Part shown: piece by piece, positions 1-7,328 of the stretch | How the letters are laid out: each line of letters starts with the position of its first letter | Numbering within the stretch: position 1 is the stretch's first letter | NCBI GenBank assembly: GCA_000715685.1 | Contig: KL569380.1 | Coordinates: forward strand, 7,061 to 14,388 | Length of the DNA: 7,328 nucleotides | Direction of reading: 5' to 3' | Source of the DNA: Streptomyces lilacinus | Lineage (GTDB): Bacteria > Actinomycetota > Actinomycetes > Streptomycetales > Streptomycetaceae | Notes under the pieces: generated by a model | What the model was told of the DNA's origin: nothing | What the model saw: the letters and a program-made list of their open reading frames with translations, nothing else | The model's database searches: none | Position numbers and translations under genes: made by a program

Positions 1-14
1 TGTATAAGAGACAG
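1..14. other. Sequencing adapter remnant (Tn5/Nextera mosaic end)
   Basis: The first 14 bases, TGTATAAGAGACAG, are identical to the 3' part of the 19-bp Tn5 mosaic end used in Nextera tagmentation adapters. They contain an in-frame TAA at 5-7 relative to the pstP reading frame, while the frame from base 17 onward reads as normal phosphatase linker. A library artefact at a contig end explains both facts. The last G (base 14) belongs to the adapter, so genomic sequence most likely starts at base 15. Confidence 0.95.
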
Positions 15-631
15 GCTTCGGCCCGCCCGGCAGCGGCGACATGGACATGGGCGTGCCGGACGCCGGCTTCGGTCCGTTCACCGACGAGGACTTCGTCAAA
101 CCTCGTCGCAAGGGCCGGTGGCTCAAGCGCTCGCTGATCATCGCGCTCGCGCTGGGCGTGGTCGGCGGCGGTCTCTACGGCGGCTACGAGTGGACCCAGA
201 CGCAGTACTACGTGGGCGCGAAGGACAACGACCACGTGGCGGTCTACCAGGGCATCAACCAGGACCTGGCGTGGGTGAGCCTGAGCAGCCTCTACCAGGA
301 CCACCCCGAGATCGAACTCAAGTACCTCCCGGTCGACCAGCGCAGCCGTGTCGTGGACACGATCACGGTGGGCAGCCGGGAGCAGGCTCTCCAGAAGGCC
401 AAGGAGCTCGGCACGCTCGCCAGCGCCTGCAAGAAGGAGGGCGAGCGCCGCAAGGCGGAACAACAGCAGCAGCGCGAGAGCGAGAAGCAGAACGCGGATC
501 GCACCGGTGGAGCCGTGAAGGAATCCGCCAAGGACGCCGCCCCCCAGGCCACCCCGGCCCCCAGCCCGGGGCCGACCCTCACCGAGGAAGAGCAGAAGTT
601 GGTCCCGCAGTGCAGCAGCGCTCAGCAGTGA
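15..631 (+). CDS. pstP: PP2C-family Ser/Thr protein phosphatase PstP, C-terminal part (5' truncated)
   Basis: This is the C-terminal third or so of the membrane phosphatase that dephosphorylates PknB/PknA-type kinases and their cell-wall substrates. The catalytic PP2C domain is missing because the contig starts here. The frame is open from base 17 and ends at TGA 629-631; the ATG at 41 is internal and not the start. Visible parts, numbered from that ATG, are an acidic then basic juxtamembrane piece (PRRKGRWLKR, 21-30), one membrane helix (about 31-48, SLIIALALGVVGGGLYGG), and an extracytoplasmic domain with YVG..DN..VAVYQG at about 57-71. A charged Gln/Glu/Lys/Arg stretch (about 131-153, probably coiled coil) follows, then an Ala/Pro linker and a short tail ending QCSSAQQ. 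Two cysteines (130 and 191) lie outside the membrane. Identification rests on this architecture plus the rodA-pbpA-pknB neighbourhood, where pstP sits in Mycobacterium and Streptomyces. It ends 23 nt before the next gene and is probably co-transcribed with it. Confidence 0.88.
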
Positions 632-654
632 AGCCGTAGGGGGCCACCACCGCC

Positions 655-2070
655 ATGTCACCGATTTCACCCATGCCGAACACCTCCAACACGACGACGA
701 TCAGCACCGTCGGTCCGCCGAGCCGGCGCAACACCGAGCTCGCGCTGCTGGCCTTCGCCGTGCTCATCCCGTGCTTCGCGTACGCCAACGTGGGCCTCGC
801 CCTCAACGGCGAGATGCCCTCCGGCATGCTCGGCTACGGCATCGGCCTCGGCCTGCTGGGTGGCGTCGGCCACCTGGTGGTGCGGAAGTTCGCCCCGTAC
901 GCGGACCCGATCCTGCTGCCGATGGCCACCTTCCTCAACGGCATCGGCCTGGTCATCATCTGGCGGCTCGACCAGTCGCCGCGGCTCCAGGCGCGAAAGT
1001 TCTTCCAGGCCAGCGCGCCCAATCAGCTGATGCTCTCGGCCGTGGGCATCGCGCTGTTCATCGCCGTGCTGATCTTCCTGAAGGATCACCGCATCCTCCA
1101 GCGCTACACCTACATCTCGATGGTGGTCGCGCTGATCCTGCTGGTCGCCCCGATGTTCTTCCCCGCGAAGTTCGGCGCGCGCATCTGGATCACCATCCCG
1201 GGTCTCCCCTCGATCCAGCCGGGCGAGTTCGCCAAGATCGTCCTGGCGATCTTCTTCGCGGGCTATCTGATGGTGAAACGTGACGCCCTGGCCCTGGCCA
1301 GCCGCCGCTTCATGGGCCTGTACCTGCCGCGCGGCCGTGACCTCGGCCCGATCCTGGCGGTCTGGGCGTTCTCCATCCTGATCCTGGTCTTCGAGACCGA
1401 CCTCGGCACCTCGCTGCTGTTCTTCGGCATGTTCGTCGTGATGCTCTACGTCGCGACCGAGCGCACCAGCTGGATCGTCTTCGGTCTGCTGATGTCGGCC
1501 GTCGGCGCGGTCGCCGTGTCGACCTTCGAGCACCACGTCCAGCAGCGCGTCGACGCCTGGCTGCACCCCTTCGACGCGTTCAAGGACGGCAGCTCCGACC
1601 AGATCGCGCAGGCGCTGATGGCCTTCGGCTCCGGCGGCGTGTTCGGCACGGGCTGGGGCCAGGGCCACTCGGACCTCATCGGCTTCGCCGCCAACTCCGA
1701 CTTCATCCTGGCCACGGTCGGCGAGGAGCTGGGCCTGGCCGGCGTCATGGCCATACTCCTGGTCTACGGCCTGATCGTGGAGCGCGGCGTACGCACCGCG
1801 CTGGCCGCCCGCGACCCGTTCGGCAAGCTGCTCGCCACCGGTCTGTCCGGCGCCTTCGCCATCCAGGTCTTCGTGGTCGCCGGCGGTGTCATGGGCCTCA
1901 TCCCGCTGACCGGTATGACCATGCCGTTCATGGCGCAGGGTGGTTCCTCGGTCATCGCCAACTGGGCGCTCATCGCCGTGCTCATCAAGATCAGCGACAC
2001 CGCACGCCGCCCCGCGCCCGCCCCCGCTCCCTCCCCCGACGCCGAGATGACCCAGGTGGTCCGCCCGTGA
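655..2070 (+). CDS. rodA: SEDS-family peptidoglycan glycosyltransferase (FtsW/RodA/SpoVE)
   Basis: This polytopic membrane protein of 471 aa polymerises lipid II into glycan strands and works with a class B PBP. Its length is close to that of mycobacterial RodA (Rv0017c, about 469 aa). Hydrophobic segments run from about residue 27 to 448, as expected for about ten helices. Family motifs are present: E-T-D-L-G-T-S at 247-253, the loop motif NSDF at 347-350 where D349 aligns with the essential catalytic Asp of RodA, GEELG at 356-360, and the signature MGLIPLTGMTMPF...GGSS at 413-432. The first 26 residues are rich in Ser/Thr/Pro and cytoplasmic; the C-terminal tail is Ala/Pro-rich. The ATG at 655 has AGGGGG at 638-643, 11 nt upstream; an in-frame ATG at 673 is an alternative. 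The stop overlaps the pbpA start. The symbol follows the mycobacterial orthologue by gene order. Streptomyces has several SEDS paralogues, so 'FtsW-like' is also used and the elongation-versus-division role cannot be read from the sequence. Confidence 0.95.
   Translation: MSPISPMPNTSNTTTISTVGPPSRRNTELALLAFAVLIPCFAYANVGLALNGEMPSGMLGYGIGLGLLGGVGHLVVRKFAPYADPILLPMATFLNGIGLVIIWRLDQSPRLQARKFFQASAPNQLMLSAVGIALFIAVLIFLKDHRILQRYTYISMVVALILLVAPMFFPAKFGARIWITIPGLPSIQPGEFAKIVLAIFFAGYLMVKRDALALASRRFMGLYLPRGRDLGPILAVWAFSILILVFETDLGTSLLFFGMFVVMLYVATERTSWIVFGLLMSAVGAVAVSTFEHHVQQRVDAWLHPFDAFKDGSSDQIAQALMAFGSGGVFGTGWGQGHSDLIGFAANSDFILATVGEELGLAGVMAILLVYGLIVERGVRTALAARDPFGKLLATGLSGAFAIQVFVVAGGVMGLIPLTGMTMPFMAQGGSSVIANWALIAVLIKISDTARRPAPAPAPSPDAEMTQVVRP
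2054..2070 (+). promoter_or_regulatory. pbpA ribosome binding site and GTGA stop/start overlap
   Basis: AGGTGG at 2054-2059 lies 7 nt before a GTG at 2067. The GTG shares four bases with the TGA of the SEDS gene (GTGA, 2067-2070). The good Shine-Dalgarno spacing fixes GTG 2067 as the pbpA start, and the overlap implies translational coupling, giving matched amounts of polymerase and transpeptidase. Confidence 0.8.
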
Positions 2071-3521
2071 ACAAGCCCGTGCGCCGGATCGCCATCTTCT
2101 GCGGTCTCCTCATCCTCGCCCTGATGATCCGGGACAACTGGATCCAGTTCGTCCAGGCCGACGAGCTCAAGACGGACAAGCACAACCGCCGGGTCACCAT
2201 CGCCCGCTACAGCCAGCCGCGCGGCAACATCATCGTCGACGGCCAGGCCGTGACCGGCTCCCAGGAGACCGGCGGCATCGACTTCAAGTACAAGCGCACC
2301 TACAAGAACGGCGAGATGTGGGCTCCGGTCACGGGCTACAGCTCGCAGGTGTTCGACGCCAACCAGATCGAGAAGCTCGAGGACAAGGTCCTCACGGGCG
2401 ACGACGACCGACTGTTCTTCAACCGCACGGTCGACATGATCACCGGCAAGGGCAAGAAGGGCGGTGACGTGATCACCACCCTCAACAGCAAGGCCCAGGA
2501 GGCCGCCTTCAAGGGCCTCGGCGACAAGAAGGGCGCCGTCGCCGCCCTGGACCCGCGCACCGGCAAGATCCTCGCCCTGGCCTCCACCCCCTCGTACGAC
2601 CCCTCGAAGATCGCCGGGGCGCAGGACGAGAAGGCGTGGAAGGAGCTGCAGGCCGACAAGAACCAGCCCATGCTCAACCGGGCGCTGCGCCAGACCTACC
2701 CGCCGGGCTCGACCTTCAAGGTCGTCACCGCCGCCGCGGCGCTGGAGAACGGCCTGTACAAGGACGTCGACTCCAAGACGGACTCGCCGCTGCCGTGGAT
2801 CCTGCCGGACACCCGGATCGAGCTGAAGAACGAGGGCAACATCCCCTGCAAGGAGGCCTCGCTGCGGGTGGCCCTGCAGTACTCCTGCAACACCGTCTTC
2901 GGCAAGATCAGCGCGGACCTCGGCAACGAGAAGATGATGAAGCAGGCGGAGAAGTTCGGCTTCAACAAGCCGGTCGACACGCCCGTGCGCGCCGTGCCCA
3001 GCATCTTCCCCAAGGACAACCGTCCGCAGAACGCCATGGCCGGCATCGGCCAGGCCTCCAACCGCGCCACGCCGCTGCAGATGGCCATGGTGGCCGCGGC
3101 CGTCGCCAACAACGGCAAGCTCATGGAGCCGTACATGGTCGACAAGCTGCGCGCCCCGAACCTGAACGTCATCGAGCACCACCAGCCCAAGGAGATGGAC
3201 CAGCCGATCTCCGCGGACACCGCGCACAAGCTCCAGAGCATCATGGAGACGGTGGTCGAGAAGGGCACGGGAACCAACGCCCAGATCGGTGGCGTCAAGG
3301 TGGGCGGCAAGACCGGTACCGCCCAGCACGGTGTGGACAACAGCGGCAACCCGTACGCGTGGTTCATCTCCTACGCGAAGACGGACAATGGGTCGCCGGT
3401 CGCCGTCGCCGTCGTCATCGAGGGCGACGAGGACACCGCCCGTGACGACATCGCCGGTGGCCGCCTGGCCGCGCCCATCGCGAAGAGCGTCATGGAGGCG
3501 GTCCTCAAGACGGAGAAGTGA
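2067..3521 (+). CDS. pbpA: Class B penicillin-binding protein PbpA (peptidoglycan D,D-transpeptidase)
   Basis: This 484-aa protein cross-links peptidoglycan stem peptides and is the partner of the SEDS polymerase encoded just upstream. It has a short basic N-terminus, one membrane anchor at about 8-21 (IAIFCGLLILALMI), and a reduced dimerisation/pedestal region beginning with the class B motif PRGNII (51-56). The C-terminal transpeptidase domain carries all three active-site motifs: S215-T-F-K218 (nucleophile Ser215), S273-C-N275, and K415-T-G417 followed by TAQ. A GIGQASNRATPLQMA segment at about 328-342 is also typical. The length fits mycobacterial PbpA (about 491 aa). Cys261 and Cys274 flank the SxN motif region; mycobacterial PbpA is reported to have a disulfide at the corresponding place. 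The start is GTG at 2067, coupled to the upstream gene. It is followed by a 162-nt gap before pknB. The protein is expected to be periplasm-facing and penicillin-binding. Confidence 0.96.
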   Translation: MNKPVRRIAIFCGLLILALMIRDNWIQFVQADELKTDKHNRRVTIARYSQPRGNIIVDGQAVTGSQETGGIDFKYKRTYKNGEMWAPVTGYSSQVFDANQIEKLEDKVLTGDDDRLFFNRTVDMITGKGKKGGDVITTLNSKAQEAAFKGLGDKKGAVAALDPRTGKILALASTPSYDPSKIAGAQDEKAWKELQADKNQPMLNRALRQTYPPGSTFKVVTAAAALENGLYKDVDSKTDSPLPWILPDTRIELKNEGNIPCKEASLRVALQYSCNTVFGKISADLGNEKMMKQAEKFGFNKPVDTPVRAVPSIFPKDNRPQNAMAGIGQASNRATPLQMAMVAAAVANNGKLMEPYMVDKLRAPNLNVIEHHQPKEMDQPISADTAHKLQSIMETVVEKGTGTNAQIGGVKVGGKTGTAQHGVDNSGNPYAWFISYAKTDNGSPVAVAVVIEGDEDTARDDIAGGRLAAPIAKSVMEAVLKTEK

Positions 3522-3683
3522 TCCGGCTCACTCACCGCAGCCGAACCCCGTCTCCGTCTGTACCGGTCCTATATCGGGTGACGGTGGCGCCCCGAAGGCG
3601 CCCCGCACGCCGGGTACGGTATGCCGGACAGCACACCGCCGGACCCACGTCGGTGAGGTCAGGAACACGGAAGGGCTGGAGCT
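3522..3683 (+). promoter_or_regulatory. pbpA-pknB intergenic region, possible pknB promoter and attenuator
   Basis: This 162-nt gap is the only non-coding stretch over 110 nt in the window, so it may hold a separate pknB promoter or leader. It contains an AT-richer island, CCTATATCGG at about 3568-3577, and a TACGGT at 3615-3620 that resembles a -10 hexamer, but I find no convincing -35 at the right distance from either. A small all-GC hairpin, GGCGCC (3586-3591), CCGAA loop, GGCGCC (3597-3602), lies between them and could act as a weak terminator or leader structure. GCCGGAC occurs twice (about 3623-3629 and 3642-3648). GGAAGGG at 3669-3675 is the pknB ribosome binding site. A promoter here is inferred from the gap, not seen as a consensus match. 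Confidence 0.35.
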
Positions 3684-5657
<1,974 letters not shown>

Positions 5658-5660
<3 letters not shown>

Positions 5661-5695
5661 TCGGCGAGTACTGATCCGCGAGTATTGATCAGCGG
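5658..5695 (+). repeat. 14-nt tandem repeat (about 2.7 copies) starting in the pknB stop codon
   Basis: Three consecutive units are TGATCGGCGAGTAC (5658-5671), TGATCCGCGAGTAT (5672-5685) and TGATCAGCGG (5686-5695, partial). Units 1 and 2 differ at two of 14 positions. The first TGA is the pknB stop. Because 14 is not a multiple of three, the three TGAs fall in three different frames. The cause is probably local slippage duplication; any function is unknown. Confidence 0.85.
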
Positions 5696-5714
5696 CCCGT
5701 CTGAGGGCCTCGCG

Positions 5715-5754
5715 ACGAAGCCCCGGCATCCGAGATCGGACGCCGGGGCTTCGT
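5715..5754. terminator. Bidirectional intrinsic-type terminator hairpin between convergent pknB and sortase genes
   Basis: A perfect 13-bp inverted repeat, ACGAAGCCCCGGC (5715-5727) and GCCGGGGCTTCGT (5742-5754), encloses 14 nt that can extend the stem past one A-C mismatch with TCCG/CGGA and an AGAT loop (5729-5740). There is no long U tract on either side, which is common for actinobacterial terminators. It lies 54 nt after the pknB stop and 14 nt after the sortase stop (on the minus strand), so it can serve both transcripts. A smaller GGCCC/GGGCC hairpin (5694-5709) lies just before it on the pknB side. Confidence 0.88.
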
Positions 5755-5768
5755 GCGTCATACGGCCG

Positions 5769-6464
5769 TCAGCGCAGTTCCTTGGGCGGGGTGCGCTTGG
5801 CGTCGACCTTCTCCGTGCGCTGCAGCTCCGCCCAGACGACGTAGCGGTAGTCGGAGGTGTAGACCGGGGTGCAGGTCGTCAGCGTGAGGTAGCGGCCCGG
5901 CTTCGTCCTGCCGGACTCCTTCGGCACGGACTCCAGGACGTCGACGTTGAAGCGGGAGGTCTCCTTCAGGTCCGCGAAGACCTTGTAGACGTACCAGAGG
6001 TCGCGGGTCTCGAAGACGACCGCGTCACCGGCCTTCACCTTGTCGATGTTGTGGAACTTCGCGCCGTGCCCGTCGCGGTGGGCGGCCAGGGTGAAGTTGC
6101 CCTGCCGGTCCCACGGCATGGCCGCCTTCACCGGCTCGCGGTAGAAGCCCGCGACGCCCTCGTTGAGGACCTTGGTGCCGGTGCCGGGCTTCACCAGCAC
6201 CTCGCCGTTGCGCATCGCGGGGACGTGCAGGAAGCCGATGCCGTCCTTGGTGTCCAGCGCGCCCGGGCCGGTGGAGGCGGACTTCGCCCACGTGTCGCGC
6301 ACGTGGCTGCCCTGGCGCTGGGCCTCGCGGTCGGCGAGCACGTTCGTCCACCACAGCGAGTAGGCGACGAAGAGCGCCATGATCACGCCTGCTGTGATCA
6401 GCAGCTCGCCCAGGACACTGACGGTGGCGGCGATCCGCCCCCGTACGCGGTCGGTCCGTGCCAC
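5769..6464 (-). CDS. srtE2: Class E sortase, SrtE2-like
   Basis: This membrane-anchored cysteine transpeptidase of 231 aa joins secreted proteins carrying an LAXTG-type sorting signal to the peptidoglycan; in Streptomyces these include long chaplins needed for aerial growth. It has a basic N-terminus, one membrane helix at about 17-36 (type II topology, no cleavable signal), the conserved AYSLWWTNV segment just outside the membrane, and a sortase beta-barrel. Catalytic residues are H129 in LAAHRDGHG, C198 in LTLTTCTP and R207 in DYRYVVW. The start is a GTG at 6464 with only a weak GGGG about 11 nt upstream and no better in-frame start nearby. It lies 37 nt downstream of a paralogous sortase on the same strand, probably in one operon, and converges on pknB. 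The symbol follows position and similarity to S. coelicolor SCO3849 from memory; the class E family call is firmer than the paralogue number. Confidence 0.9.
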   Translation of the reverse strand: MARTDRVRGRIAATVSVLGELLITAGVIMALFVAYSLWWTNVLADREAQRQGSHVRDTWAKSASTGPGALDTKDGIGFLHVPAMRNGEVLVKPGTGTKVLNEGVAGFYREPVKAAMPWDRQGNFTLAAHRDGHGAKFHNIDKVKAGDAVVFETRDLWYVYKVFADLKETSRFNVDVLESVPKESGRTKPGRYLTLTTCTPVYTSDYRYVVWAELQRTEKVDAKRTPPKELR

Positions 6465-6501
6465 AGCCGTTCGTACCCCGCTTCGCTGTTTCTCGCGTGT
6501 C

Positions 6502-7328
6502 TCAGTTGACGAGCGCGTCCGGCTTGCCCTTGCTCCGGGGCCGCTCGTCGACCATCTTGCCCCACACGATCAAGCGGTAGGTACTGGTGAACTCGGGGGT
6601 GCAGGTCGTCAGCGTGATGTACCGACCGGGGCGCGTGAAGCCCGAGCCGGCCGGTACGGGGTCGATGACCCGGACGTTCGCCGGCGGCGTCTGGTCCAGA
6701 CGGCTTGTCATCTCGTAGGTGTAGAAGGTGTTCTTCGTCTCCACAACGATCTTGTCACCGGGCTGCAGCCGGTTGACGTAGCGGAACGGTTCGCCGTGGG
6801 TGTTGCGGTGCCCGGCCAGCGCGAAGTTGCCCTGCTTGTCCCAGGGCATCGCCGTCGCGAGCGCGCCGTCGGCGTAGTGGCCGACCATGCCGCGGTCGAG
6901 CACCTTCTGCTTGCCGATGCCCTGCGCGATGGGCGCCTTCACGTCCAGCTTGGGGATGTAGACGATGGCGAAGCCCTGGCCGGGGGAGAACTCCCCGGCG
7001 TCCCGGTCGGGGCCGCCGCCCTGCTCCCAGCTGTGCCGCAGGTTGTTGGCGGCGCCGCCCGCCTGTCGCTGGGCGATGACGTTCGTCCACCACAGCTGGT
7101 AGGCGACGAACAGCAGCATGACCACGCCCAGCGTGATGAAGAGTTCGCCGGTCACCCGGCTGACGATCACGCCGGGGCTGTCGCGCCGGGCGTGCGCGGC
7201 GCGCCGGGCGGCCCGGCGGCGCTCGGCGCGCCCTCCGGTGACGACGGGCGGCGCGGGGTCGATCCTGCGCAGCGTCATCGTCGGGTCGTCCTCGGGCGGC
7301 AGCGGCTGGGAGACGCCGCGAGGTGCGC
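6502..7328 (-). CDS. srtE1: Class E sortase, SrtE1-like (5' end beyond the window)
   Basis: This is the second class E sortase, upstream of and probably co-transcribed with the srtE2-like gene. The frame stays open to the right edge. Upstream of the ATG at 7278 it reads APRGVSQPLPPEDDPT, a proline/acid-rich cytoplasmic stretch, so that ATG is probably internal. Numbered from the ATG at 7278, there is a basic Arg/Ala-rich segment at 17-33, a membrane helix at about 44-63, AYQLWWTNV, and the sortase domain with H157 in LAGHRNTHG, C226 in ITLTTCTP and R235 in TYRLIVW. In S. coelicolor SrtE1 I recall the catalytic residues as H251, C320 and R329. The spacings (69 and 9) match exactly, as does the 32-residue distance from Cys to the C-terminus, which suggests about 94 residues lie before the ATG at 7278, some 78 of them outside the window. 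Its role is the same as the neighbouring sortase. Confidence 0.92.
   Translation of the reverse strand, partial: APRGVSQPLPPEDDPTMTLRRIDPAPPVVTGGRAERRRAARRAAHARRDSPGVIVSRVTGELFITLGVVMLLFVAYQLWWTNVIAQRQAGGAANNLRHSWEQGGGPDRDAGEFSPGQGFAIVYIPKLDVKAPIAQGIGKQKVLDRGMVGHYADGALATAMPWDKQGNFALAGHRNTHGEPFRYVNRLQPGDKIVVETKNTFYTYEMTSRLDQTPPANVRVIDPVPAGSGFTRPGRYITLTTCTPEFTSTYRLIVWGKMVDERPRSKGKPDALVN

Noticed and set aside
41..43. ATG at 41 as the start of a small membrane protein
   Set aside because: The frame is open upstream to base 17, and the product matches the C-terminal part of PstP in the expected gene order. The upstream stop lies in adapter sequence.
667..1668. Open frame (333 codons) on the minus strand within the SEDS gene
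   Set aside because: It is rich in Asp, Gln, Arg, Glu and His from the reverse complement of membrane-helix codons; no hydrophobic core or domain, and no ribosome site.
1764..3329. Long open frame (521 codons) on the minus strand opposite rodA and pbpA
   Set aside because: It spans two well-supported plus-strand genes and has the compositional bias of an antisense shadow (runs of Leu, Val, Gly, His, Asp) with no motif.
3542..3568. Possible ECF sigma-factor promoter (CGAAC, 19 nt, GTC) upstream of pknB
   Set aside because: The first base of the -35 motif and the spacing depart from the GGAAC-type consensus, and such partial matches are common by chance in GC-rich DNA.
5685..6509. Plus-strand open frame (274 codons) across the terminator and the sortase gene
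   Set aside because: It starts inside the tandem repeat, reads through the terminator hairpin, and is antisense to a sortase with intact catalytic residues.

Overview
The window is a stretch of high-GC actinobacterial DNA, almost certainly Streptomyces or a close relative. Third codon positions are overwhelmingly G or C, and the gene order pstP - rodA/ftsW - pbpA - pknB facing two class E sortase genes is, from memory, that of S. coelicolor SCO3845 to SCO3850. The first 14 bases are not genomic. They match the last 14 bases of the Tn5 mosaic end used in Nextera libraries, so the window starts at an untrimmed contig edge and the truncation of the first gene is technical.

Layout. Bases 15-631 (+) are the 3' end of the Ser/Thr phosphatase gene pstP: cytoplasmic juxtamembrane piece, one membrane helix and the extracytoplasmic tail. 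Bases 655-2070 (+) encode a SEDS peptidoglycan polymerase of the RodA/FtsW family. It overlaps by 4 nt (GTGA) the class B transpeptidase gene pbpA (2067-3521, +). A 162-nt gap, the longest non-coding stretch here, precedes pknB (3684-5660, +), a transmembrane Ser/Thr kinase with four extracellular PASTA repeats. Downstream of pknB lie a 14-nt tandem repeat that begins in its stop codon and then a strong hairpin (5715-5754), which separates it from two convergent minus-strand sortase genes: an srtE2-like gene (5769-6464) and an srtE1-like gene (6502 to the right edge, 5' end missing).

How the genes fit together. PknB and PstP are the opposing kinase and phosphatase that control cell-wall growth in actinobacteria. 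The SEDS protein and PbpA form a glycan polymerase/transpeptidase pair of the kind these enzymes regulate. The sortases attach LAXTG-type surface proteins (chaplins in Streptomyces) to the same wall. This is a known, conserved envelope module. I do not see an undescribed system. The observations worth following are small: paired cysteines in the extracytoplasmic parts of three of the proteins, a tandem repeat placing TGA in all three frames after pknB, a perfect-stem terminator between convergent genes, and two tandem sortase paralogues sharing near-identical active-site DNA.
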